From Microcella sp. (GTDB lineage: Bacteria > Actinomycetota > Actinomycetes > Actinomycetales > Microbacteriaceae), in contig JAIWOM010000028.1 in assembly GCA_020216895.1 (NCBI GenBank), positions 1 through 10,812 on the forward strand: DNA of 10,812 bases, given 5' to 3'. Below the pieces are notes generated by a model, which saw nothing but the letters and a program-made list of their open reading frames with translations, was not told the origin of the DNA and made no database searches. Of this stretch, positions 1 through 6,508 are shown in pieces (within the stretch, counting starts at the first letter, position 1; every line of letters starts with the position of its first letter). Made by a program: the position numbers and the translations under genes.

Positions 1-123
1 GCGAGCGGCGTCGAGCTCACGGGCAGCGACCTCGCCGCGGTGCGCGCGGCCGCCCCCGACGCGGTGATCCTGTGCCCCGATTCGAGCGCGATCCTGGTCC
101 GCACCGACGAGAGCGGCCTGTGA
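1..123 (+). CDS. C-terminal end of a C4-type zinc-ribbon family protein (5' truncated by window)
   Basis: The frame is open from the first base and encodes 40 residues ending in ILVRTDESGL before TGA. This tail matches the C-terminus of the zinc-ribbon protein (Rv2229c-like) that commonly lies just upstream of RNase H in actinobacteria. The family is a long coiled coil followed by a CxxC...CxxC ribbon, and its role is not well defined. The visible part covers the end of the ribbon: residues ASGVELTGSDL occupy the place of the second knuckle cysteine, and the second pair reads CPDSS rather than the usual CxxC. At least two of the four zinc ligands therefore seem to be serine here. The stop overlaps the next gene's GTG by 4 bp (GTGA), so the two are translationally coupled. 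Assignment rests on the short tail and the synteny. Confidence 0.7.
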   Translation, partial: ASGVELTGSDLAAVRAAAPDAVILCPDSSAILVRTDESGL

Positions 124-542
124 CCCGCGAGCTGCTGATCGAGGCCGACGGCGGTTCGCGCGGCAACCCCGGCCCCGCCGCGGGCGGCGCCGTCGTCATC
201 GATCCGAGCACCGGTGAGGTGCTCGCCGAGGTCGGTGTCTGGGTGGGCGTCGCCACGAACAATGTCGCCGAGTACTCGGGGATGCTCGCCGGTGTGCGCC
301 GCGCTCTCGAGCTCGATCCGGATGCGGAGCTCACGATCCGCATGGACTCCAAGCTCGTCGTCGAGCAGATGATGGGCCGCTGGAAGATCAAGCACCCCGC
401 GATGGCTGAGCTCGCCGCCGAGGCGCGCCAGGTGCTCAGCGGCACGCCCGTGCGGTTCGAGTGGGTGCCGCGCCTGCAGAACTCCCGCGCCGATGCGTGC
501 GCCAACCAGGCGATGGACGCGCGGGCCTCCTTCTCGCGCTGA
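120..542 (+). CDS. Single-domain ribonuclease H (RNase HI family)
   Basis: This 140-residue protein should hydrolyse the RNA strand of RNA-DNA hybrids (R-loops, Okazaki primers) in the cytoplasm. The four acidic catalytic residues are visible: D10 in DGGSRGNPGP, E51 in NNVAEYSG, D76 in RMDSKLVVEQM and D125 in NSRADACAN. The tail is of the archaeal/Sulfolobus and Rv2228c type (WVPRLQN), without the basic protrusion and the GH histidine loop of the E. coli enzyme. I chose the GTG at 120 because it overlaps the upstream stop as GTGA and begins right before the first beta strand (TRELLIEADG); an upstream frame extension to 72 would run into the preceding gene. The mycobacterial homologue Rv2228c carries a C-terminal acid-phosphatase/CobC-like domain, which is absent here: TGA follows the RNase H fold directly. 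Confidence 0.93.
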   Translation: MTRELLIEADGGSRGNPGPAAGGAVVIDPSTGEVLAEVGVWVGVATNNVAEYSGMLAGVRRALELDPDAELTIRMDSKLVVEQMMGRWKIKHPAMAELAAEARQVLSGTPVRFEWVPRLQNSRADACANQAMDARASFSR

Positions 543-589
543 GGCAGCCTGCACCGGGGGATGCCCGGCGCGAGCATCCGTCGACGCGC

Positions 590-595
590 TAGCCT
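590..595 (+). promoter_or_regulatory. Candidate -10 box of rnpB
   Basis: TAGCCT lies 6 nt before the first base of the RNase P RNA P1 helix (602), which puts the transcription start about where the mature RNA begins. No clear -35 is visible around 567-573, as is common in GC-rich actinobacteria. The same hexamer occurs at the -10 position before the SDR gene and glnA2 in this window. Confidence 0.4.
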
Positions 596-600
596 GGAGG

Positions 601-991
601 CGCAAGTGGGCCGGCCAGACGGTCGCGTCGAGTGCACGCCCCTCCGGGGGAACGGCCTCGCCGAGGAACGTCCGGGCTCCGTAGAGCAGGGCGGTGGGTA
701 ACACCCACCCGCAGCAATGCGCGAGAAAGTGCAACAGAGAGCAGACCGCCTCCGGCTTCGGCCGGCGGTAAGGGTGAAACGGTGGTGTAAGAGACCACCA
801 GGGGCCCGAGTGATCGGGCTCGCTGGGTAAACCTCGCCCGGAGCAAGGTCAGACAGGCACCGTTGACGCTGCTCGCCGAGGTGCCGGGTAGACCGCTAGA
901 GCGTGTCGGTAACGGCTCGCCGAGAGAGATGGCCGTCGAACGGGAGTGATCCCGGGAACAGAACCCGGCGTATCGGCCGACCCACTTGCCT
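601..991 (+). ncRNA. rnpB: RNase P RNA (class A)
   Basis: This is the catalytic RNA of RNase P, which with protein RnpA removes 5' leaders from pre-tRNAs. Conserved blocks are present in the correct order: GAGGAACGTCCGGGCTCC at 663-680 (CR I, 5' half of P4), AGAGACCACCAG near 790-800, GGGTAAACCTC and CCGGAGCAAGG at about 825-848 (the P15/L15 region that contacts the tRNA CCA end), and ACAGAACCCGGCGTAT at 958-973 (CR V, 3' half of P4). The 5' and 3' ends pair as P1: GCAAGTGGGCCGGCC at 602-616 with GGCCGACCCACTTGC at 975-989, with one mismatch in 15 bp. About 390 nt is normal for an actinobacterial type A RNA. The exact ends are uncertain by a few bases. No U-tailed terminator is seen before the convergent gene ending at 1021. 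Confidence 0.97.
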
Positions 992-1020
992 CGCCCGATC
1001 ATCGTTCTCGGGATGCGCGC

Positions 1021-2478
1021 TCACCACTGCGACGGCCGGTAGTCCTTCAGGAAGACGCCGAACAGGTCCTCTCCCGCTTCGCCGCGCACGATCGGGTCGT
1101 AGACCCGCGCCGCACCGTCGACGAGGTCGAGCGGGGCGTGGAAGCCCTCCTCGGCCAGCCGCAGCTTCGTCGGGTGCGGCCGCTCGTCGGTGATCCAGCC
1201 GGTGTCGACGCTGGTCATGAGGATGCCGTCGGTCTCGAACATCTCGCGGGCGCTGGTGCGCGTGAGCATGTTCATCGCGGCCTTCGCCATGTTGGTGTGC
1301 GGGTGGCCGGGGCCTTTGTAGCCGCGGCCGAACACGCCCTCCATGGCGCTCACGTTGACGACGTACCGCCGCGGGAAGGGCGAGGCCGCCATCGAGGGGC
1401 GCAGCCGGTCGACGAGGATGAACGGCGCCACCGAGTTGGCCAGCTGCACTTCGAGCATCTCGAGCGGCTCGATCGAGCCGACGGCCTGCGTCCAGCTGTT
1501 GACGTCGTGCAGGTCGGGCACGAGGCCGCCGGCATCGATCGCGGTGCCCGCCCTGTGCCGCTCGAGGGATGCGCTGCCGGCCGTCATCGCCGCCTGCGTC
1601 AGCTGCTCGGCCTTGGCCGCCGCGGCCGCGAGGATCGGGTGCGCCGAGACCGACTCGGCCAGGGCGAGCGGATGCGGATCCATCGTGTGCCCGAACGTCA
1701 CGAGCTCGGGCAGAGGGCCGTCGGGCAGCGGAGCCAGCTCGGCCTCAATGAGCGGTTGGTAGGCCCCGGGGGAGCGGCGCACGGTCTGCGCCGCGTTGTT
1801 GATGATGATGTCGAGCGGCCCGGCGGCGGCCACCGACTCGGCGAGCCCGATGACCTGGGCGGGGTCGCGCAGGTCGATGCCGACGATGCGCAGGCGGTCG
1901 ATCCAGTCGGCGGAGTCGGGCAGGGCCGAGAACCGCCGCACGGCATCGCGCGGGAACCGCGTGGTGATCGTGGTGTGCGCGCCGTCGCGCAGCAGCCGTA
2001 GGGCGATGTACATGCCGATCTTGGCGCGGCCGCCGGTGAGCAGGGCCCGGCGTCCGGTCAGGTCGGTGCGAGCATCCCGTTTCGCGTGGTTGAGGCGCGC
2101 GCAGTCGGGGCACAGCTGGTGGTAGAAGGCGTCGACGAGCGTGTACGGCTCCTTGCAGATGTAGCACGACTGCGGGCGCTTCAGCTCGCCCGCGAAGGGC
2201 GCCTCGGTCGACGAGCTGATGTCGATACCGCGCGTCTCGTCGTCGATGCGGTCGGGCGATCCGGTCGCGGTCGCCTCGATGACGGCCGTGTCGGCGGCGC
2301 GCACCTCGGCGCGCTTCGTCATGCGGCGATGCACCTTGACGGCGCGGAACATGTGGGCGGTCGCGTGCCGCACCGCGATGAAGTCGGGATGCTCGTGGTC
2401 GAGCTCGTGCAGCGTGCTCAGCACCCGCAGCGTGGCGGCGAGGTCGTCCGGATCGATCGCGGGGTGGTCGGAAGGCAC
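1021..2478 (-). CDS. SDR-fold protein with N-terminal four-cysteine zinc knuckle
   Basis: This 485-residue protein has three parts. Residues 1-100 are a helical, charged N-terminal region. A probable zinc knuckle follows, with C105-xx-C108 (SCYICKEPYT) and C123-xx-C126 (LCPDCARLN). From about 139 there is a short-chain dehydrogenase Rossmann fold: TGGRAKIG (148-155) for the dinucleotide, an acidic residue in IDLRD (201-205) and NNAA (227-230), but with a long insert at about 235-330. The serine of the catalytic triad is present (NVSAMEG, S377). In place of YxxxK the sequence has TNMAK, so lysine 399 is kept while the tyrosine is threonine 395. SDR binding of NAD(P) is likely; ordinary oxidoreductase chemistry is doubtful. 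I recall similar long proteins in other actinobacteria and some eukaryotes, with unknown substrate. The start is GTG, 15 bp after the upstream transporter gene, with a -10-like box just before it and no Shine-Dalgarno. It converges with rnpB. Confidence 0.85.
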   Translation of the reverse strand: MPSDHPAIDPDDLAATLRVLSTLHELDHEHPDFIAVRHATAHMFRAVKVHRRMTKRAEVRAADTAVIEATATGSPDRIDDETRGIDISSSTEAPFAGELKRPQSCYICKEPYTLVDAFYHQLCPDCARLNHAKRDARTDLTGRRALLTGGRAKIGMYIALRLLRDGAHTTITTRFPRDAVRRFSALPDSADWIDRLRIVGIDLRDPAQVIGLAESVAAAGPLDIIINNAAQTVRRSPGAYQPLIEAELAPLPDGPLPELVTFGHTMDPHPLALAESVSAHPILAAAAAKAEQLTQAAMTAGSASLERHRAGTAIDAGGLVPDLHDVNSWTQAVGSIEPLEMLEVQLANSVAPFILVDRLRPSMAASPFPRRYVVNVSAMEGVFGRGYKGPGHPHTNMAKAAMNMLTRTSAREMFETDGILMTSVDTGWITDERPHPTKLRLAEEGFHAPLDLVDGAARVYDPIVRGEAGEDLFGVFLKDYRPSQW

Positions 2479-2483
2479 ACGCC

Positions 2484-2489
2484 AGGCTA
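2484..2489 (-). promoter_or_regulatory. Candidate -10 box of the SDR gene, leaderless or nearly so
   Basis: Read on the minus strand this is TAGCCT, with only 5 nt (GGCGT) between it and the GTG start at 2478. Transcription would begin at the start codon itself. No Shine-Dalgarno is visible. The box sits in the 15-bp gap after the transporter gene, so co-transcription from the transporter promoter is also possible. There is no strong -35. Confidence 0.35.
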
Positions 2490-2493
2490 TCGG

Positions 2494-3234
2494 CTAGGCG
2501 ATCGTGGTCCCGAGCAGGGCGCCGATGCCGAACGTGACGGCGAGGGCGAGGGCACCGCCGATGAGCACCCGCAGGGTCGGCTTGAGCACGGGGCTGCCGC
2601 CGAGCTTCGCGCCGAGCGCGCCGGTGACGCCGAGGGCCACGAGCGTGGCGACGAAGGCGATCGGGATCCGCAGCTCCGCGGGCGGCAGGGTGATGGCGAG
2701 CATCGGCAGCACCGCCCCGAGCAGGAAGGCGAGGAAGGAGGCCCAGGCCGCCTGCCACGGCTTGAGCACCTCGTTCTCATCGATGTGCAACTCGGCCTCC
2801 AGGTGGGCGCCGAGGGCGTCGTGGGCGGTGAGCTCCTCCGCGACCTTCTGGGCGGTCTCGGGGCTGAGGCCCTTCGCCTGGTAGATGCTCGCGAGCTCGG
2901 CGAGCTCCTGCTCGGGCATCTCGGCGAGCTCGCGCTTCTCCTTCGCGATGAGGGCCGTCTGGCTGTCGCGCGCGCTCGCGACCGAGACGTACTCGCCGAG
3001 CGCCATCGAGATCGCGCCACCGACGACGGCCGCGGCACCCGCGGTGATGATCGGCGCGAGCTCGCTCGTGGCGCCAGCGACGCCGACGACCACCGCGGCG
3101 ACCGAGACGATGCCGTCGTTGGCGCCAAGCACGCCGGCGCGCAGCTTGTTGAGCCCGTCGCTGAACGCGCCGCGGTCGTGCGGCTCGGCGTCGTGGGGGG
3201 TGTGGTCGGAGGAGGTCGTCGAGCCGTCGGTCAT
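2494..3234 (-). CDS. VIT1/CCC1 family iron/manganese transporter
   Basis: This 246-residue membrane protein belongs to the VIT1/CCC1 family, which moves Fe2+ or Mn2+ out of the cytosol (into vacuoles in plants, and probably across the plasma membrane in bacteria). About five membrane segments can be placed: 33-55, 61-88, 160-182, 188-210 and 218-243. The family signatures are present: LGANDGIVS with D40 in segment 1 and MALGEYVSVASARD with M77 and E81 in segment 2. Residues 91-155 form the charged cytosolic domain rich in Glu and His (EKRELAEMPEQELAEL, HLEAELHIDENE) that binds metal in VIT proteins. The first 30 residues are a hydrophilic Asp/His-rich tail. I chose ATG 3234 over the in-frame TTG at 3273 because the latter would put the start inside a candidate operator. 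No strong Shine-Dalgarno precedes the ATG. Confidence 0.9.
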   Translation of the reverse strand: MTDGSTTSSDHTPHDAEPHDRGAFSDGLNKLRAGVLGANDGIVSVAAVVVGVAGATSELAPIITAGAAAVVGGAISMALGEYVSVASARDSQTALIAKEKRELAEMPEQELAELASIYQAKGLSPETAQKVAEELTAHDALGAHLEAELHIDENEVLKPWQAAWASFLAFLLGAVLPMLAITLPPAELRIPIAFVATLVALGVTGALGAKLGGSPVLKPTLRVLIGGALALAVTFGIGALLGTTIA

Positions 3235-3265
3235 GGCTTCAGTCAACTCGTCTCCACCCCAACCC

Positions 3266-3284
3266 TCAAGCAAGGCAAGCCTGA
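3266..3284. promoter_or_regulatory. Candidate DtxR/IdeR-like metal-regulator box
   Basis: TCAAGCAAGGCAAGCCTGA is a near-palindrome (12 of 19 positions symmetric) that matches 12 of 19 positions of the DtxR/IdeR consensus TTAGGTTAGGCTAACCTAA, including the central AGGC and the CCT.A right half. It lies 31 bp upstream of the metal transporter ATG, and a -10-like TACATA (minus strand, 3292 to 3287) would place that gene's transcription start inside it. The desaturase gene diverges on the other side. The match is moderate, so this is an inference from sequence and context. Confidence 0.35.
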
Positions 3285-3408
3285 GCTATGTATCGGCCTG
3301 TCATTCCGGGCCGGGCATATGCGGGTGCGTAGAGTCGGGAGCATCTGGCGAGCATCCGTTCGCATCCCGCGCCGGCTGGGAAGTCGCATATCGACCCCGA
3401 AGGCTGCT

Positions 3409-4527
3409 GTGTCCTCTCTTCCTTCTGTCTCCCCGTCCGGCTCGATCGGTGCGCTGCGCACGACCATCCCGCGCGATCCGTCGGCGGCGCCGCTCACCGC
3501 CTCGTACGGCGCTCTCATGCGGACCGTGCGCGACGCCGGGCTGCTGCGGCGTCGTGAGGGCTTCTACTCCGCCGTGTTCGGCGGCCTCGCGCTCGCGCTG
3601 GGCGGCATCATCACGGGCATGGTGCTGCTCGGCGACAGCTGGTTCCAGCTGCTCATGGCGGGCGCGCTCGGCATCGTGCTCACGCAGATCGCCTTCGTCA
3701 CCCACGAGGCCTCGCACCGCCAGATCTTCGCCTCGGGCCGGGTCAACGACTGGGTCGGGCGCATCCTCGCCACCGCTGTCGTCGGCATCAGCTACCACTG
3801 GTGGATGCACAAGCACACGCGCCACCACGCGAAGCCGAACCAGAAGGGTGCCGACCCCGATATCGAGCAGGACACCATCGCCTTCCTGCCGGAGGACGCT
3901 GCGAAGTCGCGCGGGGCCTTCGCGCTCATCACCCGCAACCAGGGCTGGCTGTTCTTCCCGCTCCTCACCCTCGAGGGCATCAACCTGCACGCCCGCTCCA
4001 TCGCCTCGCTCTTCGAGCGCGGCCGTGTTGAACACCGGATGCTCGAGCTGGGCCTCATCGCGCTCCGACTGGGCCTGTACGTCGCCGTGCTGTTCTGGTT
4101 CCTCCCGCTCGGCATGGCCTTCGCCTTCCTCGGCGTGCAGCTCGCCGTGTTCGGCGTCTACATGGGCGCGTCGTTCGCGCCCAACCACAAGGGCATGCCG
4201 ATCCTCGAGGCCGACAGCCAGCTCGACTTCCTGCAGCGCCAGATCGTCACCTCGCGCAACCTCACGGGCGGGTGGTGGTCGACGGTGCTGTTCGGCGGGC
4301 TCAACCACCAGGTCGAGCACCACCTCTTCCCCAACATGCCGCGCCCCGCGCTCGGTCGTGCGCGCGACATCGTGCGCGAGTACGCGCAGTCGACGGGCAT
4401 CCCGTACACCGAGACCGGCATCCTGCGCTCATACGGCATCGTCGTGCAGTACCTGAACCGGGTGGGGCTCTCGGCTCGCGACCCCTTCGACTGCCCGATG
4501 GTGAATAGGTTCCGGCGCTCCGCCTAG
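3409..4527 (+). CDS. Membrane fatty-acid desaturase (acyl-CoA/acyl-lipid type)
   Basis: This 372-residue diiron membrane enzyme inserts a double bond into long-chain acyl groups using O2 and an electron donor. All three histidine boxes are seen: HEASH (99-103), HKHTRHH with the HxxHH core (136-140) and HQVEHH (300-305, in LNHQVEHHLFPNMPR). Hydrophobic pairs lie at about 56-74/80-97 and 212-250, as expected for the fold. It resembles the DesA3/linoleoyl-CoA desaturase-like family; the regiochemistry cannot be told from sequence alone. The start is uncertain. I chose GTG 3409 because GAAGG lies 5 nt before it and a -10-like TAGAGT (3330-3335) sits upstream; an in-frame ATG at 3319 would precede that box and adds an arginine-rich unconserved-looking stretch. 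No electron-donor reductase gene is adjacent. The gene diverges from the metal transporter and converges with ppgK. Confidence 0.92.
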   Translation: MSSLPSVSPSGSIGALRTTIPRDPSAAPLTASYGALMRTVRDAGLLRRREGFYSAVFGGLALALGGIITGMVLLGDSWFQLLMAGALGIVLTQIAFVTHEASHRQIFASGRVNDWVGRILATAVVGISYHWWMHKHTRHHAKPNQKGADPDIEQDTIAFLPEDAAKSRGAFALITRNQGWLFFPLLTLEGINLHARSIASLFERGRVEHRMLELGLIALRLGLYVAVLFWFLPLGMAFAFLGVQLAVFGVYMGASFAPNHKGMPILEADSQLDFLQRQIVTSRNLTGGWWSTVLFGGLNHQVEHHLFPNMPRPALGRARDIVREYAQSTGIPYTETGILRSYGIVVQYLNRVGLSARDPFDCPMVNRFRRSA

Positions 4528-4550
4528 GCGCGCCGAACCGGCACCGCGCC
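4527..4550. terminator. Possible bidirectional terminator dyad
   Basis: GGCGCG (4527-4532) and CGCGCC (4545-4550) form a perfect 6-bp stem with a 12-nt loop in the 34-bp gap between the convergent desaturase and ppgK genes. There is no T tract on either side, so rho-independent action is only suggested by position. Confidence 0.25.
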
Positions 4551-4561
4551 GCGCTTCGCGC

Positions 4562-5329
4562 CTAGCGCTGGTGCTGGGCGGCCAGCGCCGCGGCGCCGAT
4601 GATGCCGGCGTTGTTGCGCAGGGCGGCCGGCACGATCGGCGTGCGCACGTCGATGAGCGGCACGAACTCCTCGTGCTGCTTCGAGACGCCGCCGCCGATC
4701 ACGAAGAGGTCGGGCGAGAAGAGCCGCTCGAGGTAGCCGTAGTAGCGGGTGAGCCGCGCGGCCCAGTCGGGGAACGACAGATCCTCCCGCTCACGAGCGG
4801 AGTTCGCCGCCCACGTCTCGGCGTCGCGGCCGTCGAGCTCGAGGTGCCCGAGCTCGCTGTTCGGCACGAGCACGCCGTCGTAGATGAGCGCGCTGCCGAT
4901 GCCGGTGCCGAGCGTCGTCATGAGCACGAGGCCGCGGTGGCCCCGCGCCGCGCCGAACACGGCCTCGGCGTAGCCGGCGGCGTCGGCATCGTTGACGAAG
5001 TGGATGTCGCGGCCGAGCGCCTCGCCGAATAGGGTGTCGGCGTCCAGGCCGATCCAGCGCTCGCTGACGTTCGCCGCCGACATGGTGCGGCCGCGCAGCA
5101 CGACGGCGGGGAAGCAGACGCCGATCGGACCGACCGCGTCGAGCGGCGTGCCGCTCACCCTGGCGAGCTCGTCGGCGAGCTGCTGCACGGTCGCGATGAT
5201 CGCCTCGGGCTCACCGCCGTCGGGGGTGGGCAGCTTGACGCGCTCGCTGGCGAGCTCGCCCGCATCCAGGTCGACGAGCGCCCCCTTGATGCCGGTGCCG
5301 CCGATGTCGATGCCGAGGGCGAGAGCCAT
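4562..5329 (-). CDS. ppgK: Polyphosphate glucokinase (ROK family)
   Basis: This 255-residue cytoplasmic enzyme phosphorylates glucose to glucose-6-phosphate with polyphosphate (and usually ATP) as donor. Domains are those of PpgK: the phosphate loop GIDIGGTGIKGALVDL (6-21), LPTPDGG (33-39), the catalytic aspartate D114 in FVNDADAAGYAE, the second phosphate loop LGTGIGSALIYDG (140-152), and the PpgK-typical VPNSELGHLELDGRDAE (155-171). The zinc-binding CxCGxxGC motif of other ROK glucokinases is absent, as expected for PpgK. The length is normal. Unlike its neighbours it has a good Shine-Dalgarno, GGAAGGAT, 4 nt before ATG 5329. It lies 53 bp downstream of map on the same strand, so an operon map-ppgK is likely. 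Confidence 0.95.
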   Translation of the reverse strand: MALALGIDIGGTGIKGALVDLDAGELASERVKLPTPDGGEPEAIIATVQQLADELARVSGTPLDAVGPIGVCFPAVVLRGRTMSAANVSERWIGLDADTLFGEALGRDIHFVNDADAAGYAEAVFGAARGHRGLVLMTTLGTGIGSALIYDGVLVPNSELGHLELDGRDAETWAANSAREREDLSFPDWAARLTRYYGYLERLFSPDLFVIGGGVSKQHEEFVPLIDVRTPIVPAALRNNAGIIGAAALAAQHQR

Positions 5330-5382
5330 GGGGATCCTTCCGGGGTGGGGTCGTCGCGGCGCGCGGTGGCACCGGGGCGATG

Positions 5383-6249
5383 TCAGGGCAGCGTCAGGAT
5401 GTCCACGCCGCGCTCGGTGACGACGAGGGTGTGCTCGAACTGGGCGCTGAGCGACTTGTCCTTCGTCGTGACCGTCCAGTCGTCGGCCCAGAGGTCCCAG
5501 TCGATCGTGCCGAGCGTGAGCATCGGCTCGATCGTGAAGACCATGCCGACCTCCATGACGGTGGAGTAGTCGGGCGCGGCGTCGTAGTGCGGCACGATGA
5601 GCCCGGAGTGGAACGAGCGCCCCACACCATGGCCGGTGAAGTCGCGCACCACGCCGTAGCCGAACCGGTTGGCATAGGCCTCGATCGCGCGGCCGATCAC
5701 GTTGATCTGACGGCCGGGCGCGACGGCCTTGATGCCGCGGTTGAGGGCCTCCTGGGTGCGCTCGACGAGCAGACGCGCATCCTCGCTCGGCGTGCCCGCG
5801 ATGAAGGTCTTGTTGAGATCACCGTGTACCCCGTTCTTGAACGCGGTGATGTCGATGTTGACGATGTCGCCGTCGGCGATGACGGTGTCGTCGGGGATGC
5901 CGTGGCAGATCACCTCGTTGAGGCTCGTGCAGCACGACTTCGGGAACCCGCGGTAGCCGAGCGTCGAGGGGTAGGCGCCGTGGTCGAGCAGGAACTCGTG
6001 CGCGATGCGGTCGAGCTCGTCGGTCGTCACGCCCGGCGCGATCGCGGCGCCGACGGCCTCGACGGCCTGCGCGGCGATGCGCCCCGACTCGCGGATGAGC
6101 TCGATCGTCTCCGCGTCGTAGACGTCGCCCCCGACGTGCGGGGCGGGCGCGGCCTTGCCGACATACGGCGGGCGCGGGATGTTCACGGGCACGCTGCGCG
6201 CGGGGGAGAGCCGCCCGGCGACGAGGTGACCGGAGGCGTCGCGAGGCAT
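5383..6249 (-). CDS. map: Type I methionine aminopeptidase with N-terminal extension
   Basis: This 288-residue enzyme removes the initiator methionine from nascent proteins. The five metal ligands are D133 (NIDIT), D144 (HGDLN), H207 (TGHGVG), E241 (TIEPML) and E272 (QFEHTL); H116 (VICHGIP) and H214 (SFHSGL) are the conserved active-site histidines. Residues 1-45 form the extension of the type Ic enzymes (M. tuberculosis MapB), with a proline-rich [12 protein letters not shown] (21-32) that in that group is thought to lie along the catalytic domain or contact the ribosome. A cysteine pair (C106-C107, KSCCTS) near the pocket is also shared with the mycobacterial enzyme. ATG 6249 has no Shine-Dalgarno but a -10 box 7 nt upstream, so the mRNA is probably leaderless. 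It is the first gene of a likely map-ppgK operon. Confidence 0.97.
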   Translation of the reverse strand: MPRDASGHLVAGRLSPARSVPVNIPRPPYVGKAAPAPHVGGDVYDAETIELIRESGRIAAQAVEAVGAAIAPGVTTDELDRIAHEFLLDHGAYPSTLGYRGFPKSCCTSLNEVICHGIPDDTVIADGDIVNIDITAFKNGVHGDLNKTFIAGTPSEDARLLVERTQEALNRGIKAVAPGRQINVIGRAIEAYANRFGYGVVRDFTGHGVGRSFHSGLIVPHYDAAPDYSTVMEVGMVFTIEPMLTLGTIDWDLWADDWTVTTKDKSLSAQFEHTLVVTERGVDILTLP

Positions 6250-6256
6250 AGGGTGG

Positions 6257-6262
6257 AGTCTA
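6257..6262 (-). promoter_or_regulatory. -10 box of a leaderless map promoter
   Basis: On the minus strand this reads TAGACT, followed by exactly 7 nt (CCACCCT) and then the map ATG. Transcription would start at or one base before the A of ATG. No ribosome binding site is present, which supports a leaderless mRNA. No convincing -35 is seen. Confidence 0.5.
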
Positions 6263-6284
6263 CCGAGCCGCGGTAGTGGCTCGG
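6263..6284. repeat. Perfect 7-bp inverted repeat between divergent map and small gene
   Basis: CCGAGCC (6263-6269) and GGCTCGG (6278-6284) are exact inverted copies with an 8-nt spacer. It abuts the map -10 box on one side and the Shine-Dalgarno of the small SPOR-like gene (from 6288) on the other. It could be an operator for both genes or a hairpin in the small gene's leader; the sequence does not decide. Confidence 0.4.
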
Positions 6285-6302
6285 ATCGGGGAGGAGCGGC
6301 CC

Positions 6303-6482
6303 ATGGGCGAAACCGACGAGCTGCACTGGTGGTACAACCACCGCACCGGCGAGGTCGAGCACGGTCCGCAGTCGCTCGGCAGCGACCGCGACGGCCCCTA
6401 CGCCACGGAGGCGGATGCCCGCCGCGCGCCCGAGATCGCGCGCGAGCGCGCCCGCGCCTGGGCGGCCGAGGAGGAGGACTAG
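6303..6482 (+). CDS. Small SPOR-like acidic protein
   Basis: This 59-residue protein starts [20 protein letters not shown] and continues with a [20 protein letters not shown] segment and an acidic end (EEED). It matches a small actinobacterial (Micrococcales) family that databases often label SPOR domain-containing; the function is not established and peptidoglycan binding is not proven for it. There is no signal peptide or membrane segment, so it should be cytosolic. The first half looks like beta strands ([16 protein letters not shown], with GPY starting the next), the second like one helix. I chose ATG 6303 because GGGGAGGAG ends 6 nt before it; an in-frame upstream start at 6276 would lie inside the inverted repeat. 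It is divergent from map and converges with panB. Confidence 0.8.
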   Translation: MGETDELHWWYNHRTGEVEHGPQSLGSDRDGPYATEADARRAPEIARERARAWAAEEED

Positions 6483-6494
6483 GCCACCCTCACG

Positions 6495-6508
6495 GCCCAG
6501 ATCTGGGC
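6495..6508. repeat. Perfect 14-bp palindrome GCCCAGATCTGGGC
   Basis: The palindrome is centred on AGATCT and lies just after the small gene's stop (6482). A related AGATCT core recurs at 6550-6555. It forms part of the nested dyads between the convergent small gene and panB. Confidence 0.85.

Noticed and set aside
589..1002. Minus- and plus-strand open frames across rnpB
   Set aside because: The conserved RNase P RNA blocks and the P1 pairing explain this stretch as a structural RNA.
994..1012. Possible rnpB terminator hairpin CCCGA...TCGGG
   Set aside because: Only a 5-bp stem with a 9-nt loop and no T tract; too weak to call.
946..2001. A 351-codon plus-strand open frame starting inside rnpB
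   Set aside because: It begins within the 3' part of the RNase P RNA and runs antisense to the SDR gene; no domain is visible.
2086..3408. Long N-terminal extension of the desaturase frame
   Set aside because: The frame is open back to 2086, but that part is antisense to the SDR and transporter genes and looks like shadow coding. Desaturase homology begins after about 3409.
3303..3408. Start of the desaturase at ATG 3319
   Set aside because: No Shine-Dalgarno, an arginine-rich start unlike the family, and a -10-like TAGAGT lies downstream of it; GTG 3409 fits better, though this is not certain.
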